Shown piece after piece: positions 1 to 5,443 of a stretch of DNA of 16,788 nt. The position numbers and the translations under genes were made by a program. Source of the DNA: an uncultured Lachnospiraceae bacterium (GTDB lineage Bacteria > Bacillota > Clostridia > Lachnospirales > Lachnospiraceae); assembly GCA_947382415.1 (NCBI GenBank), contig CANCYO010000059.1:1-16788 (forward strand), written 5' to 3'. Below the pieces are notes generated by a model. It did no database searches and had not been told where the DNA came from. It saw only the letters and a list, made by a program, of their open reading frames with translations. Position 1 is the stretch's first letter. The number at the start of each line of letters is the position of its first letter.

Positions 1-142
1 TATCATAGAAGACCTTTTAAAACACTATTTACAGAAAAAGTTTCATACTCTCTGTTATCGTTTTTTAAAAATATTTTCTGGATAGTTCATGAGTTTTTTC
101 ATTTAAAATAATAATCAATCAAGTTGTAACAAACGTATATAC
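1..142. other. AT-rich downstream flank of the toxin gene
   Basis: This stretch has no convincing reading frame. It is AT-rich with several A and T runs. It lies downstream of the minus-strand toxin gene, but I see no clear GC-rich stem followed by a T tract on that strand, so a terminator cannot be called here. Confidence 0.5.
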
Positions 143-460
143 TTACAGCCCCCGGATTATATTTAAGTAATCTTGTCGCTGATCTACAACGGCATAAATA
201 ATTACTTTCTTATTCCCTTCATCAATCTTATAGAATACCAGTTTTTTTTCAAGAATAGGTACCCTGTACCCCTGTCGTTTTAACACAAGGTACTTAGGAA
301 GCGCTCCTATTTGTGGATTATCTCCCAGCGCAAGAATATTTTTCTCTATCTCATTGAGTTTTTCCAAAGCGATATCATGACCAAGTTTTTCCGCAACATA
401 TAAAATAATATTTCTGATCTGAGAATCAGCTAAATCTGTCCGAATCACATGATATTTCAA
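143..460 (-). CDS. RelE/ParE-family type II toxin
   Basis: A 105-residue protein of the RelE/ParE superfamily; members are small toxins that either cleave mRNA on the ribosome or poison gyrase. The family pattern is visible: an N-terminal strand, two helices (about residues 10-48, with a DNPQIGALPKY-like turn near 47-57), then the C-terminal beta strands with GYRVPILEKKLVFYKI and the VVDQRQDY segment near the end. The start is TTG at 460, which is weak, but a GGAGGG ribosome site (467-472) sits 6 nt before it inside the end of the antitoxin gene. Only 2 nt separate it from the antitoxin stop, so translation is probably coupled. Family membership is solid. Whether it acts like RelE or like ParE cannot be decided from the sequence. 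Confidence 0.88.
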   Translation of the reverse strand: MKYHVIRTDLADSQIRNIILYVAEKLGHDIALEKLNEIEKNILALGDNPQIGALPKYLVLKRQGYRVPILEKKLVFYKIDEGNKKVIIYAVVDQRQDYLNIIRGL

Positions 461-462
461 GA

Positions 463-741
463 CTAACCCTCCTGCAGTATTTTCCTCAAGTCATCGAAAG
501 TCTCTCTGACAGGAGCAGTTCTTCCGTTTTTCACATCATCTTCTGCCTCTGAGAGAATCTCCAGAAGTTCAATTCTGGCTTTCATTCTCTTGTATTCTTC
601 ATATGCCAGCGAAACCGTGTCGCCTCTGCCATTTACAGTAATGATAACAACTTCATTATCTTCTCTGCATTGTCTGGATATTTCATTATAATGATTCCTC
701 AGATCCGCTGACGGTCTGATCGTTTCCTGTAATGTAAACAT
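463..741 (-). CDS. Phd/YefM-family antitoxin
   Basis: A 92-residue antitoxin, first gene of the toxin-antitoxin operon. The N-terminal half has the Phd/YefM DNA-binding fold (RPSADLRNHYNEIS, then the strand VVIITVNGRGDTVSLAYEEY at about 31-50). The acidic C-terminal half (about 55-92, with EDDVKNGR and FDDLRKIL) would wrap the toxin. Proteins of this family neutralise the partner toxin and repress their own promoter. The ATG at 741 follows a GGAGG site. The order antitoxin then toxin is the usual one for Phd/YefM systems. Confidence 0.9.
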   Translation of the reverse strand: MFTLQETIRPSADLRNHYNEISRQCREDNEVVIITVNGRGDTVSLAYEEYKRMKARIELLEILSEAEDDVKNGRTAPVRETFDDLRKILQEG

Positions 742-767
742 ACTGTACCTCCACTTTTGGTAGTCAA

Positions 768-796
768 ATTATATCATTCTTTGCCTATGGATTCAA
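768..796 (-). promoter_or_regulatory. Promoter of the toxin-antitoxin operon
   Basis: Read on the minus strand, a TTGAAT -35 (791-796) and a perfect TATAAT -10 (768-773) are separated by exactly 17 bp. The predicted start of transcription is near 761, about 20 nt upstream of the antitoxin ATG. The antitoxin probably binds here, though I see no clear palindrome. Confidence 0.8.
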
Positions 797-907
797 GATA
801 TATTCTCTACTTTTCGTGCCATTTTGCCCGATTGCTGATAATATTATATTCAACTAATCTCAGCCTGTTATGTTGAAGGTGTTAATATCACAGTGGCAGG
901 AGAGAAA

Positions 908-936
908 TTGCAGAAATTGGCGGTGTGTGTTAATAT
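908..936 (+). promoter_or_regulatory. Promoter of the zinc-ribbon/GNAT/ankyrin operon
   Basis: TTGCAG (908-913) and TAATAT (931-936) are separated by 17 bp, placing transcription start near 943 and the first start codon at 986. It faces away from the toxin-antitoxin promoter. Moderate match to consensus. Confidence 0.6.
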
Positions 937-985
937 ATATATCATATTTGCAGATTTGTCAGGATTTTTAAAGAGGTAAGTTGAT

Positions 986-1638
986 ATGGCACTTATAAAA
1001 TGTCCTGAATGTGGAAGAGAAAAGGTATCTGATACCGCAGAAGCCTGCCCTGATTGTGGATTTGGTGTTCGGGCTCATTTCAAGAGGATTAAACGGGAAG
1101 AAGACAGAAAAGAGCAGGAGAGCGGGCGGAAATTGATGCAAAAATGCGTGAAGAAGAACGCATAAAAAATGTATTGCCGCCTACAAAACCTGAATTGATG
1201 GTACCGATAGCAATTTTCATAATTTCTGCATTTACGATAGCATTCGGCATATTGGGTATTTATATTGGAAAGGTGGAATATGATGAGAAATTTTACTGGG
1301 AGGGAGGATTCTTTATCTGTGCCGGAATCGTTGCAGCTTATTTTGGTATTAAATCATTAGGGAAGAATTTGCAAATGTATCGTTTGTCTAAAACGAATCT
1401 CAGGGAATATCAGAGGCAGGTAATCCGAAAAGAGGATGCGGAGAGAGCGGCCAGGAAGGCTGCGGCTGCCTGGGCAACGCGGGAGGCAGCGATAAAAGTG
1501 GCATGTCCCTACTGTCAGTCTTATAACACAAGGAGAATCACATCGACAGCTAAAGCAGCAGATGCGGTTATGTTTGGTGTATATGGGCAAAAAAGAAAGT
1601 ATCAATGGCATTGCAATACCTGTAACTCTAATTTTTGA
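986..1638 (+). pseudogene. Zinc-ribbon membrane protein, frameshifted
   Basis: The gene starts at ATG 986 after a GAGG site (973-976) and opens with a MALIKCPECG zinc ribbon: C6/C9 and C21/C24 of a 59-codon frame that ends at 1165. The rest of the protein is in the -1 frame: a charged coiled coil (RAEIDAKMREEERIK), two membrane segments (about 1198-1270 and 1305-1355), a second coiled coil, and a C-terminal zinc ribbon (CPYC near 1504, CNTCNSNF at 1615-1635). Both halves clearly belong to one protein of about 217 residues. Adding one G in the GAGAGCGG stretch at 1118-1122 would restore KEQEERAEID across the junction, so a single-base loss is the simplest reading. Sequencing error or programmed -1 shifting are alternatives; no strong slippery heptamer is seen. 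An internal ATG at 1144 could still yield a 164-residue product with membrane and C-terminal ribbon parts. Function unknown. Confidence 0.75.
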
Positions 1639-1684
1639 GAAATTCCGTTTTACTGTTCGTCTGTTTGTTGTGGAGTAAGAAAAC

Positions 1685-2269
1685 ATGAATACGCCTGTAT
1701 TAGAAACAAAACGTCTGATTTTAAGAAAATTTACGGAAAGAGATATGGAAGCGCTTTTTTTCATTCTGAAAGACGAAGAAGTGAATAAATTTTTGCCTTG
1801 GTATCCGGTAAAAAGCATAGAAGAGACAAAGGCATTCTATGAGAAAGCATATGCTTCAAAATATGTACAGCCACAAGGATATGCATATGCTATCTGCTTG
1901 AAAAAAGATAATTTTCCCATAGGTTATATCAAAGTCGATATGGAAGAGCACCATGATTTTGGTTATGGGCTCCGCAGGGAGTTCTGGTATAAAGGGATTG
2001 TAACGGAAGCAGGAAGGGCTGTGGTGGAACAGGTAAAAAAGGACGGGTTACCATATATTACGGCAACGCATGACAGAAACAATCCGAGAAGCGGCAATGT
2101 CATGCAGAAAGTAGGTATGGTATACCGCTATTCATATGAGGAACAGTGGCAGCCGAAAAATTTCCCTGTCATATTTAGAATGTATCAGCTCAATTTTGAT
2201 GGAAATGATGACTTTGTGTATCAAAGGTATTGGAACGAGTCGGACAATCATTTTGTTGAACAAATTTAG
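1685..2269 (+). CDS. GNAT acetyltransferase, RimJ/RimL type
   Basis: A 194-residue GNAT-family N-acetyltransferase that would move an acetyl group from acetyl-CoA to an amine. The RimJ/RimL subfamily signature is clear: ETKRLILRKFTERDMEAL at residues 7-24, the acetyl-CoA-binding segment FWYKGIVTEAGRAVVEQV (about 100-117), and the late NNPRSGNVMQKVGM segment (about 132-145) in which family members position the final helix. The usual glycine-rich loop reads WYKGIVTEA. The start at 1685 has a GGAG site 9 nt upstream. It lies 46 nt after the frameshifted zinc-ribbon gene and 10 nt before the ankyrin gene, so one transcript is likely. The substrate (ribosomal protein, antibiotic or small amine) cannot be told. 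Confidence 0.88.
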   Translation: MNTPVLETKRLILRKFTERDMEALFFILKDEEVNKFLPWYPVKSIEETKAFYEKAYASKYVQPQGYAYAICLKKDNFPIGYIKVDMEEHHDFGYGLRREFWYKGIVTEAGRAVVEQVKKDGLPYITATHDRNNPRSGNVMQKVGMVYRYSYEEQWQPKNFPVIFRMYQLNFDGNDDFVYQRYWNESDNHFVEQI

Positions 2270-2279
2270 GGGTGGCTTT

Positions 2280-3371
2280 ATGGGAAAAAGAATGCTTTAT
2301 TTACCGAAGGAGATAAACGGGCTTTTGGAGGAGGGCAATGTGGAAGAGCTGAAACGGCTCTTTGCCCGGTGTGAGCCCAATGCTCTCTGCTCCAGGGGTT
2401 ATAAAATAAGAAGCTCTAATATTTTTTCTTTATCACCCCTTCCACGGGAATTTGCAGTCTGGGCAAAGGAACAGGGGGCCGATGTTAATCTTTTGGATGG
2501 GTGCGGGTTTACACCTGTTTTTGACCATGCCGGAGCCGTTCATGGAGATGTGCGGCTTCTCATTGAACTTGGCGCCAAAACGGATATCATTATGTGTGAT
2601 GGAACGACGCCTCTTCATGAGGCGGCTGTCCATGGGAGAATGGATAACATGATAGCTTTGCTGGAGAACGGAGCAAAAGTTGACGCAGGCATGGGATTGA
2701 CCTGGGGAACGCCGTTGGAGAGTGCGGTTCGTCAGGACTGTCTTTCCTTTGACACATTGTTGGAGGTCTGCACCCTGCTTTTGGAACACGGGGCGGAGAT
2801 AACCGACAGGGTACGGCGGTCTGTTTGGGCCGCAGGAGTCCGGGCCGGGAAGGCTGCAAAAAAGGCCGCAAAGGAAGGCCGGGCAGCAAAGTTTAATGAA
2901 CAGCAGCTCGCTGCTTTAGAGAGGCTGTATGATTTGTTTCAGGTGGATGCCACAGAAGAAGGAGATCTGGCGGAGCGCCCCCTGTATACATTCAGGGGAT
3001 TGTTCCAAAGAAATTTCAGACAGCATTTTGATCTTTTATGGAAATATCTGGTTCCTGAGCGTGGAAAAGCGGCTACCGCTCAGGGAGAAGTCATTCGCAT
3101 TATAGGGCGCATGGAACATGAAATGTTGGACAACGGCAGTATGAACTGGGATGAGGATTTCCGTAAGATGCTGCGTATGCTGCCACAGTATTTTCGCTTG
3201 GGCAATCCTGTCAATGCGAGAGAAAAAGAATACATAGAAGCGTATATTGATACGATTTTGCCATGCGGAGAGGGGGAAAAAGAAATAAGGCATCTTGGCT
3301 GGTATGCAATAAACTGGGTACAGCACAATGCGCAGCTAATTCAGCCGCTTCCTGCGAATTACAGCCGGTGA
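2280..3371 (+). CDS. Ankyrin-repeat protein
   Basis: A 363-residue protein with ankyrin repeats in its N-terminal half. The best repeat is at about residues 108-138 (GTTPLHEAAVHGRMDN then ALLENGAKVDA). Weaker repeats are at about 12-40, 75-107 (GFTPV, VRLLIELGAKTD) and 142-180 (GTPLESAV, LLLEHGAEI). Ankyrin repeats bind other proteins. The C-terminal half (about 200-363) is helical, charged and of unknown role. No signal peptide or membrane segment is seen, so it is probably cytoplasmic. The frame is open upstream to 2136 inside the acetyltransferase gene, but ATG 2280 is preceded by an AGGGGTGG ribosome site and gives a normal N terminus. Last gene before the terminator at 3412-3439. Confidence 0.85.
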   Translation: MGKRMLYLPKEINGLLEEGNVEELKRLFARCEPNALCSRGYKIRSSNIFSLSPLPREFAVWAKEQGADVNLLDGCGFTPVFDHAGAVHGDVRLLIELGAKTDIIMCDGTTPLHEAAVHGRMDNMIALLENGAKVDAGMGLTWGTPLESAVRQDCLSFDTLLEVCTLLLEHGAEITDRVRRSVWAAGVRAGKAAKKAAKEGRAAKFNEQQLAALERLYDLFQVDATEEGDLAERPLYTFRGLFQRNFRQHFDLLWKYLVPERGKAATAQGEVIRIIGRMEHEMLDNGSMNWDEDFRKMLRMLPQYFRLGNPVNAREKEYIEAYIDTILPCGEGEKEIRHLGWYAINWVQHNAQLIQPLPANYSR

Positions 3372-3411
3372 GTGGATTCGGTTATGCCAAATTGTTTATT
3401 AATATACATAG

Positions 3412-3450
3412 TATGGCGGTTACAGGAGTGGCCGCCATATTTGTATTTTG
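3412..3450 (+). terminator. Probable rho-independent terminator after the ankyrin gene
   Basis: A perfect 8-bp stem TATGGCGG/CCGCCATA (3412-3419 and 3432-3439) with a 12-nt loop is followed by a T-rich run. The T run is interrupted by G and A, so efficiency may be moderate. The position, 40 nt after the ankyrin stop and before a new promoter, fits. Confidence 0.65.
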
Positions 3451-3491
3451 TTACATATTGTACTTTTGCAAATGCGGCCCTTGTTAAGATT

Positions 3492-3527
3492 GCAAGAAAT
3501 ACAAGAAACAATACAAGAATGCAAGAA
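3492..3527 (+). repeat. Four RCAAGAA direct repeats upstream of a promoter
   Basis: GCAAGAA (3492-3498), ACAAGAA (3501-3507), ACAAGAA (3513-3519) and GCAAGAA (3521-3527) lie head to tail and end 5 bp before the -35 box. The first and last are part of an identical 10-bp unit TGCAAGAAAT. Spacing between starts is 9, 12 and 8 bp. They sit where an activator or repressor would bind. Confidence 0.7.
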
Positions 3528-3532
3528 ATGTA

Positions 3533-3561
3533 TTGACTGAATAGAAAAACAGTAGTATTAT
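3533..3561 (+). promoter_or_regulatory. Strong promoter of the DRHyd-like gene cluster
   Basis: TTGACT (3533-3538) and TATTAT (3556-3561) with a 17-bp spacer. Predicted transcription start near 3568. The -10 box contains the upstream ATG at 3560, which rules that codon out as the translation start. Confidence 0.85.
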
Positions 3562-3586
3562 GAATGTAAATCAGGGAGGTGTAAAT

Positions 3587-4498
3587 ATGAGCAAAAGTTC
3601 AATAATACGGGAAAATATATTAAAATTTTTAGATGATGAGCAGAATCACAGTGTTTCGGAAATAAAAAAGTATATTCAGGAAATGGGTGTAAGTGATTAT
3701 ACGGAAGGCCAGTTTGCAGGGGTATTAAATACGTTAGTTAGAAATGGTTCTATTGAAAAAAAGGATAGAGGTGTATATTCAATTAGAACAAGGAGTGGAA
3801 TGATGAAAAAATGTTTTGTTGTGTCGCCAATTGGAGATGAAGGCAGTGTGACTAGAAGTAATGCAGATAAATTGTACAAATATATTATTAAGCCCGTTTG
3901 TGAAACATGTGATTTTGAAGCTGTCCGTGTAGACCAATTAAACGACGCAAATTCAATTACTCAGACAATTATAGAACTTCTGGATGAGGCTGATTTGGTT
4001 ATTGCAGATATTACAGAACATAATCCCAATGTTTTTTATGAGATAGGTTATAGAACGCGAACAAAAAGACCAATTATTCATTTAAAGGCAAAAAGTGAAA
4101 GATTGCCGTTTGATATTAATACCATACGAACTTTTGAGTATGATCTGACTGATTTGGATAGTGTAGAAGAAATTAAAGAAAGATTGACACAAACGGTTAA
4201 GTCTTTTGATTTTTCAAGTTATGAAGAAACCGGAGATGAAGAAGGTGAAAATACATTTTCTTCGATTATGCCCGTCTTATACCAGATTTTGGACGCGATT
4301 GCAGCATTGAAGAAAGATGTTAAGAGCATTAATTCTGAAACCCTTGAAACAGTAATAAAAAGTATGCAAAAAACGCAGCCGCAAATTTCGCCGGATACTG
4401 CATTGCAAATGCAATTAATTGGAAGCCTGATGCAGAATCCGGAGAGTTTTATGAAATTAATTGAAATATCCGAAAAATTACCTTCATCTGAAAAGTAA
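3587..4498 (+). CDS. Winged-helix protein with deoxyribosyltransferase-like (DRHyd/TIR-like) domain
   Basis: A 303-residue protein with three parts. Residues 1-66 look like a winged helix-turn-helix (ILKFLDDEQNHSVSEIKKYI, ending in the wing GVYSIR). Residues 74-207 match a common domain that begins CFVVSPIGDEGS, continues ADKLYKYIIKPV and LLDEADLVIADITEHNPNVFYEIGYR, and resembles nucleoside 2-deoxyribosyltransferases and TIR-like NAD-cleaving domains. By analogy, E152 in NPNVFYEIGYR is the likely catalytic glutamate, with D141 and N146/N148 nearby. Residues 225-300 are helical and may drive oligomerisation. The start at ATG 3587 is fixed by GGGAGGT (3574-3580) and by the promoter, whose -10 overlaps the earlier ATG at 3560. 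Relatives act on nucleosides, nucleotides or NAD and some serve in immunity; that role here is inferred. AT-rich codon use differs from gltB. A DUF5674-like gene follows after 51 nt. Confidence 0.72.
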   Translation: MSKSSIIRENILKFLDDEQNHSVSEIKKYIQEMGVSDYTEGQFAGVLNTLVRNGSIEKKDRGVYSIRTRSGMMKKCFVVSPIGDEGSVTRSNADKLYKYIIKPVCETCDFEAVRVDQLNDANSITQTIIELLDEADLVIADITEHNPNVFYEIGYRTRTKRPIIHLKAKSERLPFDINTIRTFEYDLTDLDSVEEIKERLTQTVKSFDFSSYEETGDEEGENTFSSIMPVLYQILDAIAALKKDVKSINSETLETVIKSMQKTQPQISPDTALQMQLIGSLMQNPESFMKLIEISEKLPSSEK

Positions 4499-4549
4499 AA
4501 TAAAAATTAAGAAATAGTAATTAAACAAAATAGTTAGGGGATTAAGGAA

Positions 4550-4906
4550 ATGATTATTTTGGATAGAAAATATTCTATTAAAGAGATTTATGAAATAAAT
4601 TCCTTTATTAATGGATTTGTGAAAGGCGTAGTAGATTTGGATAAAGAACTTGTTGCGCTGGATGCTGATATGCACTATGAACTGGCAGATTATTTAAAGG
4701 AACAACGAGGGTCAAATGAATCTGATTTATGGGGATTTAATTTATGGCTTGAAAATCAGTCGATAGATGCAATTCTGGAATATGATTCATTTATCAATAT
4801 CCATAACAATCAACTTCATGGCTTTCCCCGCGGTGGCATGGGAATTTTGGATTCAGACATAAGACAGCGAGCAACGGAGGTGATCTGCAAATGGATTCAG
4901 TTTTGA
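4550..4906 (+). CDS. DUF5674-like protein
   Basis: A 118-residue protein that I recognise as DUF5674-like from its layout: MIILDRKYSIKEIYEI, VKGVVDLDKELVALDADMHY (about 25-44), SDLWGFNLW (about 59-67), DSFINIHNNQ, and a C-terminal DSDIRQRATEVICKWI. The biochemical role of this family is not known to me. There is no signal peptide or membrane segment. The ATG follows an AAGGA-type site. Its last 16 bases overlap the next gene in another frame, so the two are probably translated together. Confidence 0.6.
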   Translation: MIILDRKYSIKEIYEINSFINGFVKGVVDLDKELVALDADMHYELADYLKEQRGSNESDLWGFNLWLENQSIDAILEYDSFINIHNNQLHGFPRGGMGILDSDIRQRATEVICKWIQF

Positions 4907-5190
4907 TTGAAAAGTGGTTTAAATTGTCTCTTGTCGAGCAAATGATAAACATAGGAAACGAAGTTAAACGTGCCCTTAGATTTTCCTCAGATCCGGATAA
5001 AAAGAGTATGTTTTTAGACAGGGCAATACAGTATACTCAACTTACGATGAGGGATCCTAAAAATACCCATGTATTGCCGGAATTATTAATCAGTAAAGAA
5101 GTGCTGGAGGATTATCAGGGAGAACATAAGCTTGCCTGCACCGCAGAGCAGATTAGCCAATATTATAAATCCTATCAATATCTTTTGTAA
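4891..5190 (+). CDS. Small helical hypothetical protein paired with the DUF5674-like gene
   Basis: A 99-residue soluble, mostly helical protein with the N-terminal pattern WFKLSLVEQMINIGNEVKRAL and a helical middle (FLDRAIQYTQLTMRD). I recall similar small proteins of unknown function opening with W-x-x-LSLxEQ-x-x-NIGxE, often of about this length. The start at ATG 4891 follows GGAGGTGATC (4876-4885), an unusually complete match to the 16S anti-Shine-Dalgarno, located inside the upstream gene. The 16-bp overlap suggests translational coupling and a fixed product ratio. No enzymatic motif is visible, and I do not assign a function. Confidence 0.65.
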   Translation: MDSVLIEKWFKLSLVEQMINIGNEVKRALRFSSDPDKKSMFLDRAIQYTQLTMRDPKNTHVLPELLISKEVLEDYQGEHKLACTAEQISQYYKSYQYLL

Positions 5191-5215
5191 CAGGTACAGA
5201 TAGTTTGTCGGAAGC

Positions 5216-5274
5216 TCAGGTATGTATTATTGGCGATACCAATAGATGAAAGAGATGAGGCAAAAAATACCTGA
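5216..5274 (+). promoter_or_regulatory. Nested inverted repeats upstream of gltB
   Basis: Outer arms TCAGGTAT (5216-5223) and ATACCTGA (5267-5274) are perfect complements and enclose a 6-bp hairpin TATTGG/CCAATA (5228-5233 and 5239-5244). No T run follows, so it is not a standard terminator. It could be the 3' end of the upstream operon's transcript or a protein-binding site. Confidence 0.4.
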
Positions 5275-5323
5275 ATTATCAGACACAAAAGAAGAAAGTG
5301 GAAAACATTCAAATTATCAGACA
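5274..5323 (+). repeat. 12-bp direct repeat upstream of the gltB promoter
   Basis: AATTATCAGACA occurs identically at 5274-5285 and 5312-5323, start to start 38 bp. The second copy ends 18 bp before the -35 box. This is the position of an activator site, and the repeat may be the binding site of a nitrogen or glutamate regulator. That role is inferred from position only. Confidence 0.5.
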
Positions 5324-5341
5324 ATTTCGCGAAAAAAGTTG

Positions 5342-5370
5342 TTTACAGATGGATAAAAAGGGTGTATAGT
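5342..5370 (+). promoter_or_regulatory. gltB promoter
   Basis: TTTACA (5342-5347) and TATAGT (5365-5370) with a 17-bp spacer. Transcription should start near 5377, right at the base of the leader hairpin, leaving an untranslated leader of about 67 nt before ATG 5444. Confidence 0.8.
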
Positions 5371-5375
5371 AGTAG

Positions 5376-5418
5376 AAAATCGCAAGGGAGCGAGAGATGG
5401 GTTCCCCTGCGATTTTTT
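5376..5418 (+). terminator. Leader terminator/attenuator of gltBD with alternative hexaloop hairpin
   Basis: The arms AAAATCGCA (5376-5384) and TGCGATTTT (5408-5416) pair perfectly. An inner GGGA/TCCC pairing (5386-5389 with 5403-5406) extends the stem, and a six-T run (5413-5418) completes an intrinsic terminator between promoter and gene. The 5' arm can instead form a small hairpin, TCGC/GCGA (5380-5383 and 5390-5393), with the 6-nt loop AAGGGA. The two folds exclude each other. The loop has A at position 1 and G at position 4, as in RNA targets of ANTAR antiterminators, but I cannot find the second hairpin that such targets normally have. Confidence 0.72.
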
Positions 5419-5443
5419 ATGTGTACGGGAAAGGAGAATGGCG

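Noticed and set aside
1357..1818. 153-codon minus-strand frame over the zinc-ribbon and acetyltransferase genes
   Set aside because: It covers the junction of two well-supported plus-strand genes and has no recognisable domain.
2136..2279. Upstream extension of the ankyrin gene
   Set aside because: It would overlap the acetyltransferase gene for over 130 bp; ATG 2280 has a proper ribosome site and a sensible N terminus.
3492..3527. CRISPR array
   Set aside because: The repeats are 7-10 bp with spacers of 1-5 bp, far too short; they fit a regulatory array.
3560..3586. Earlier ATG for the DRHyd-like gene
   Set aside because: This ATG is part of the predicted -10 box, so it would not be transcribed; ATG 3587 has a strong ribosome site.
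3587..5190. Complete Thoeris or CBASS defence system
   Set aside because: No SIR2-type ThsA partner and no CD-NTase are present; the effector-like domain alone does not establish either system.
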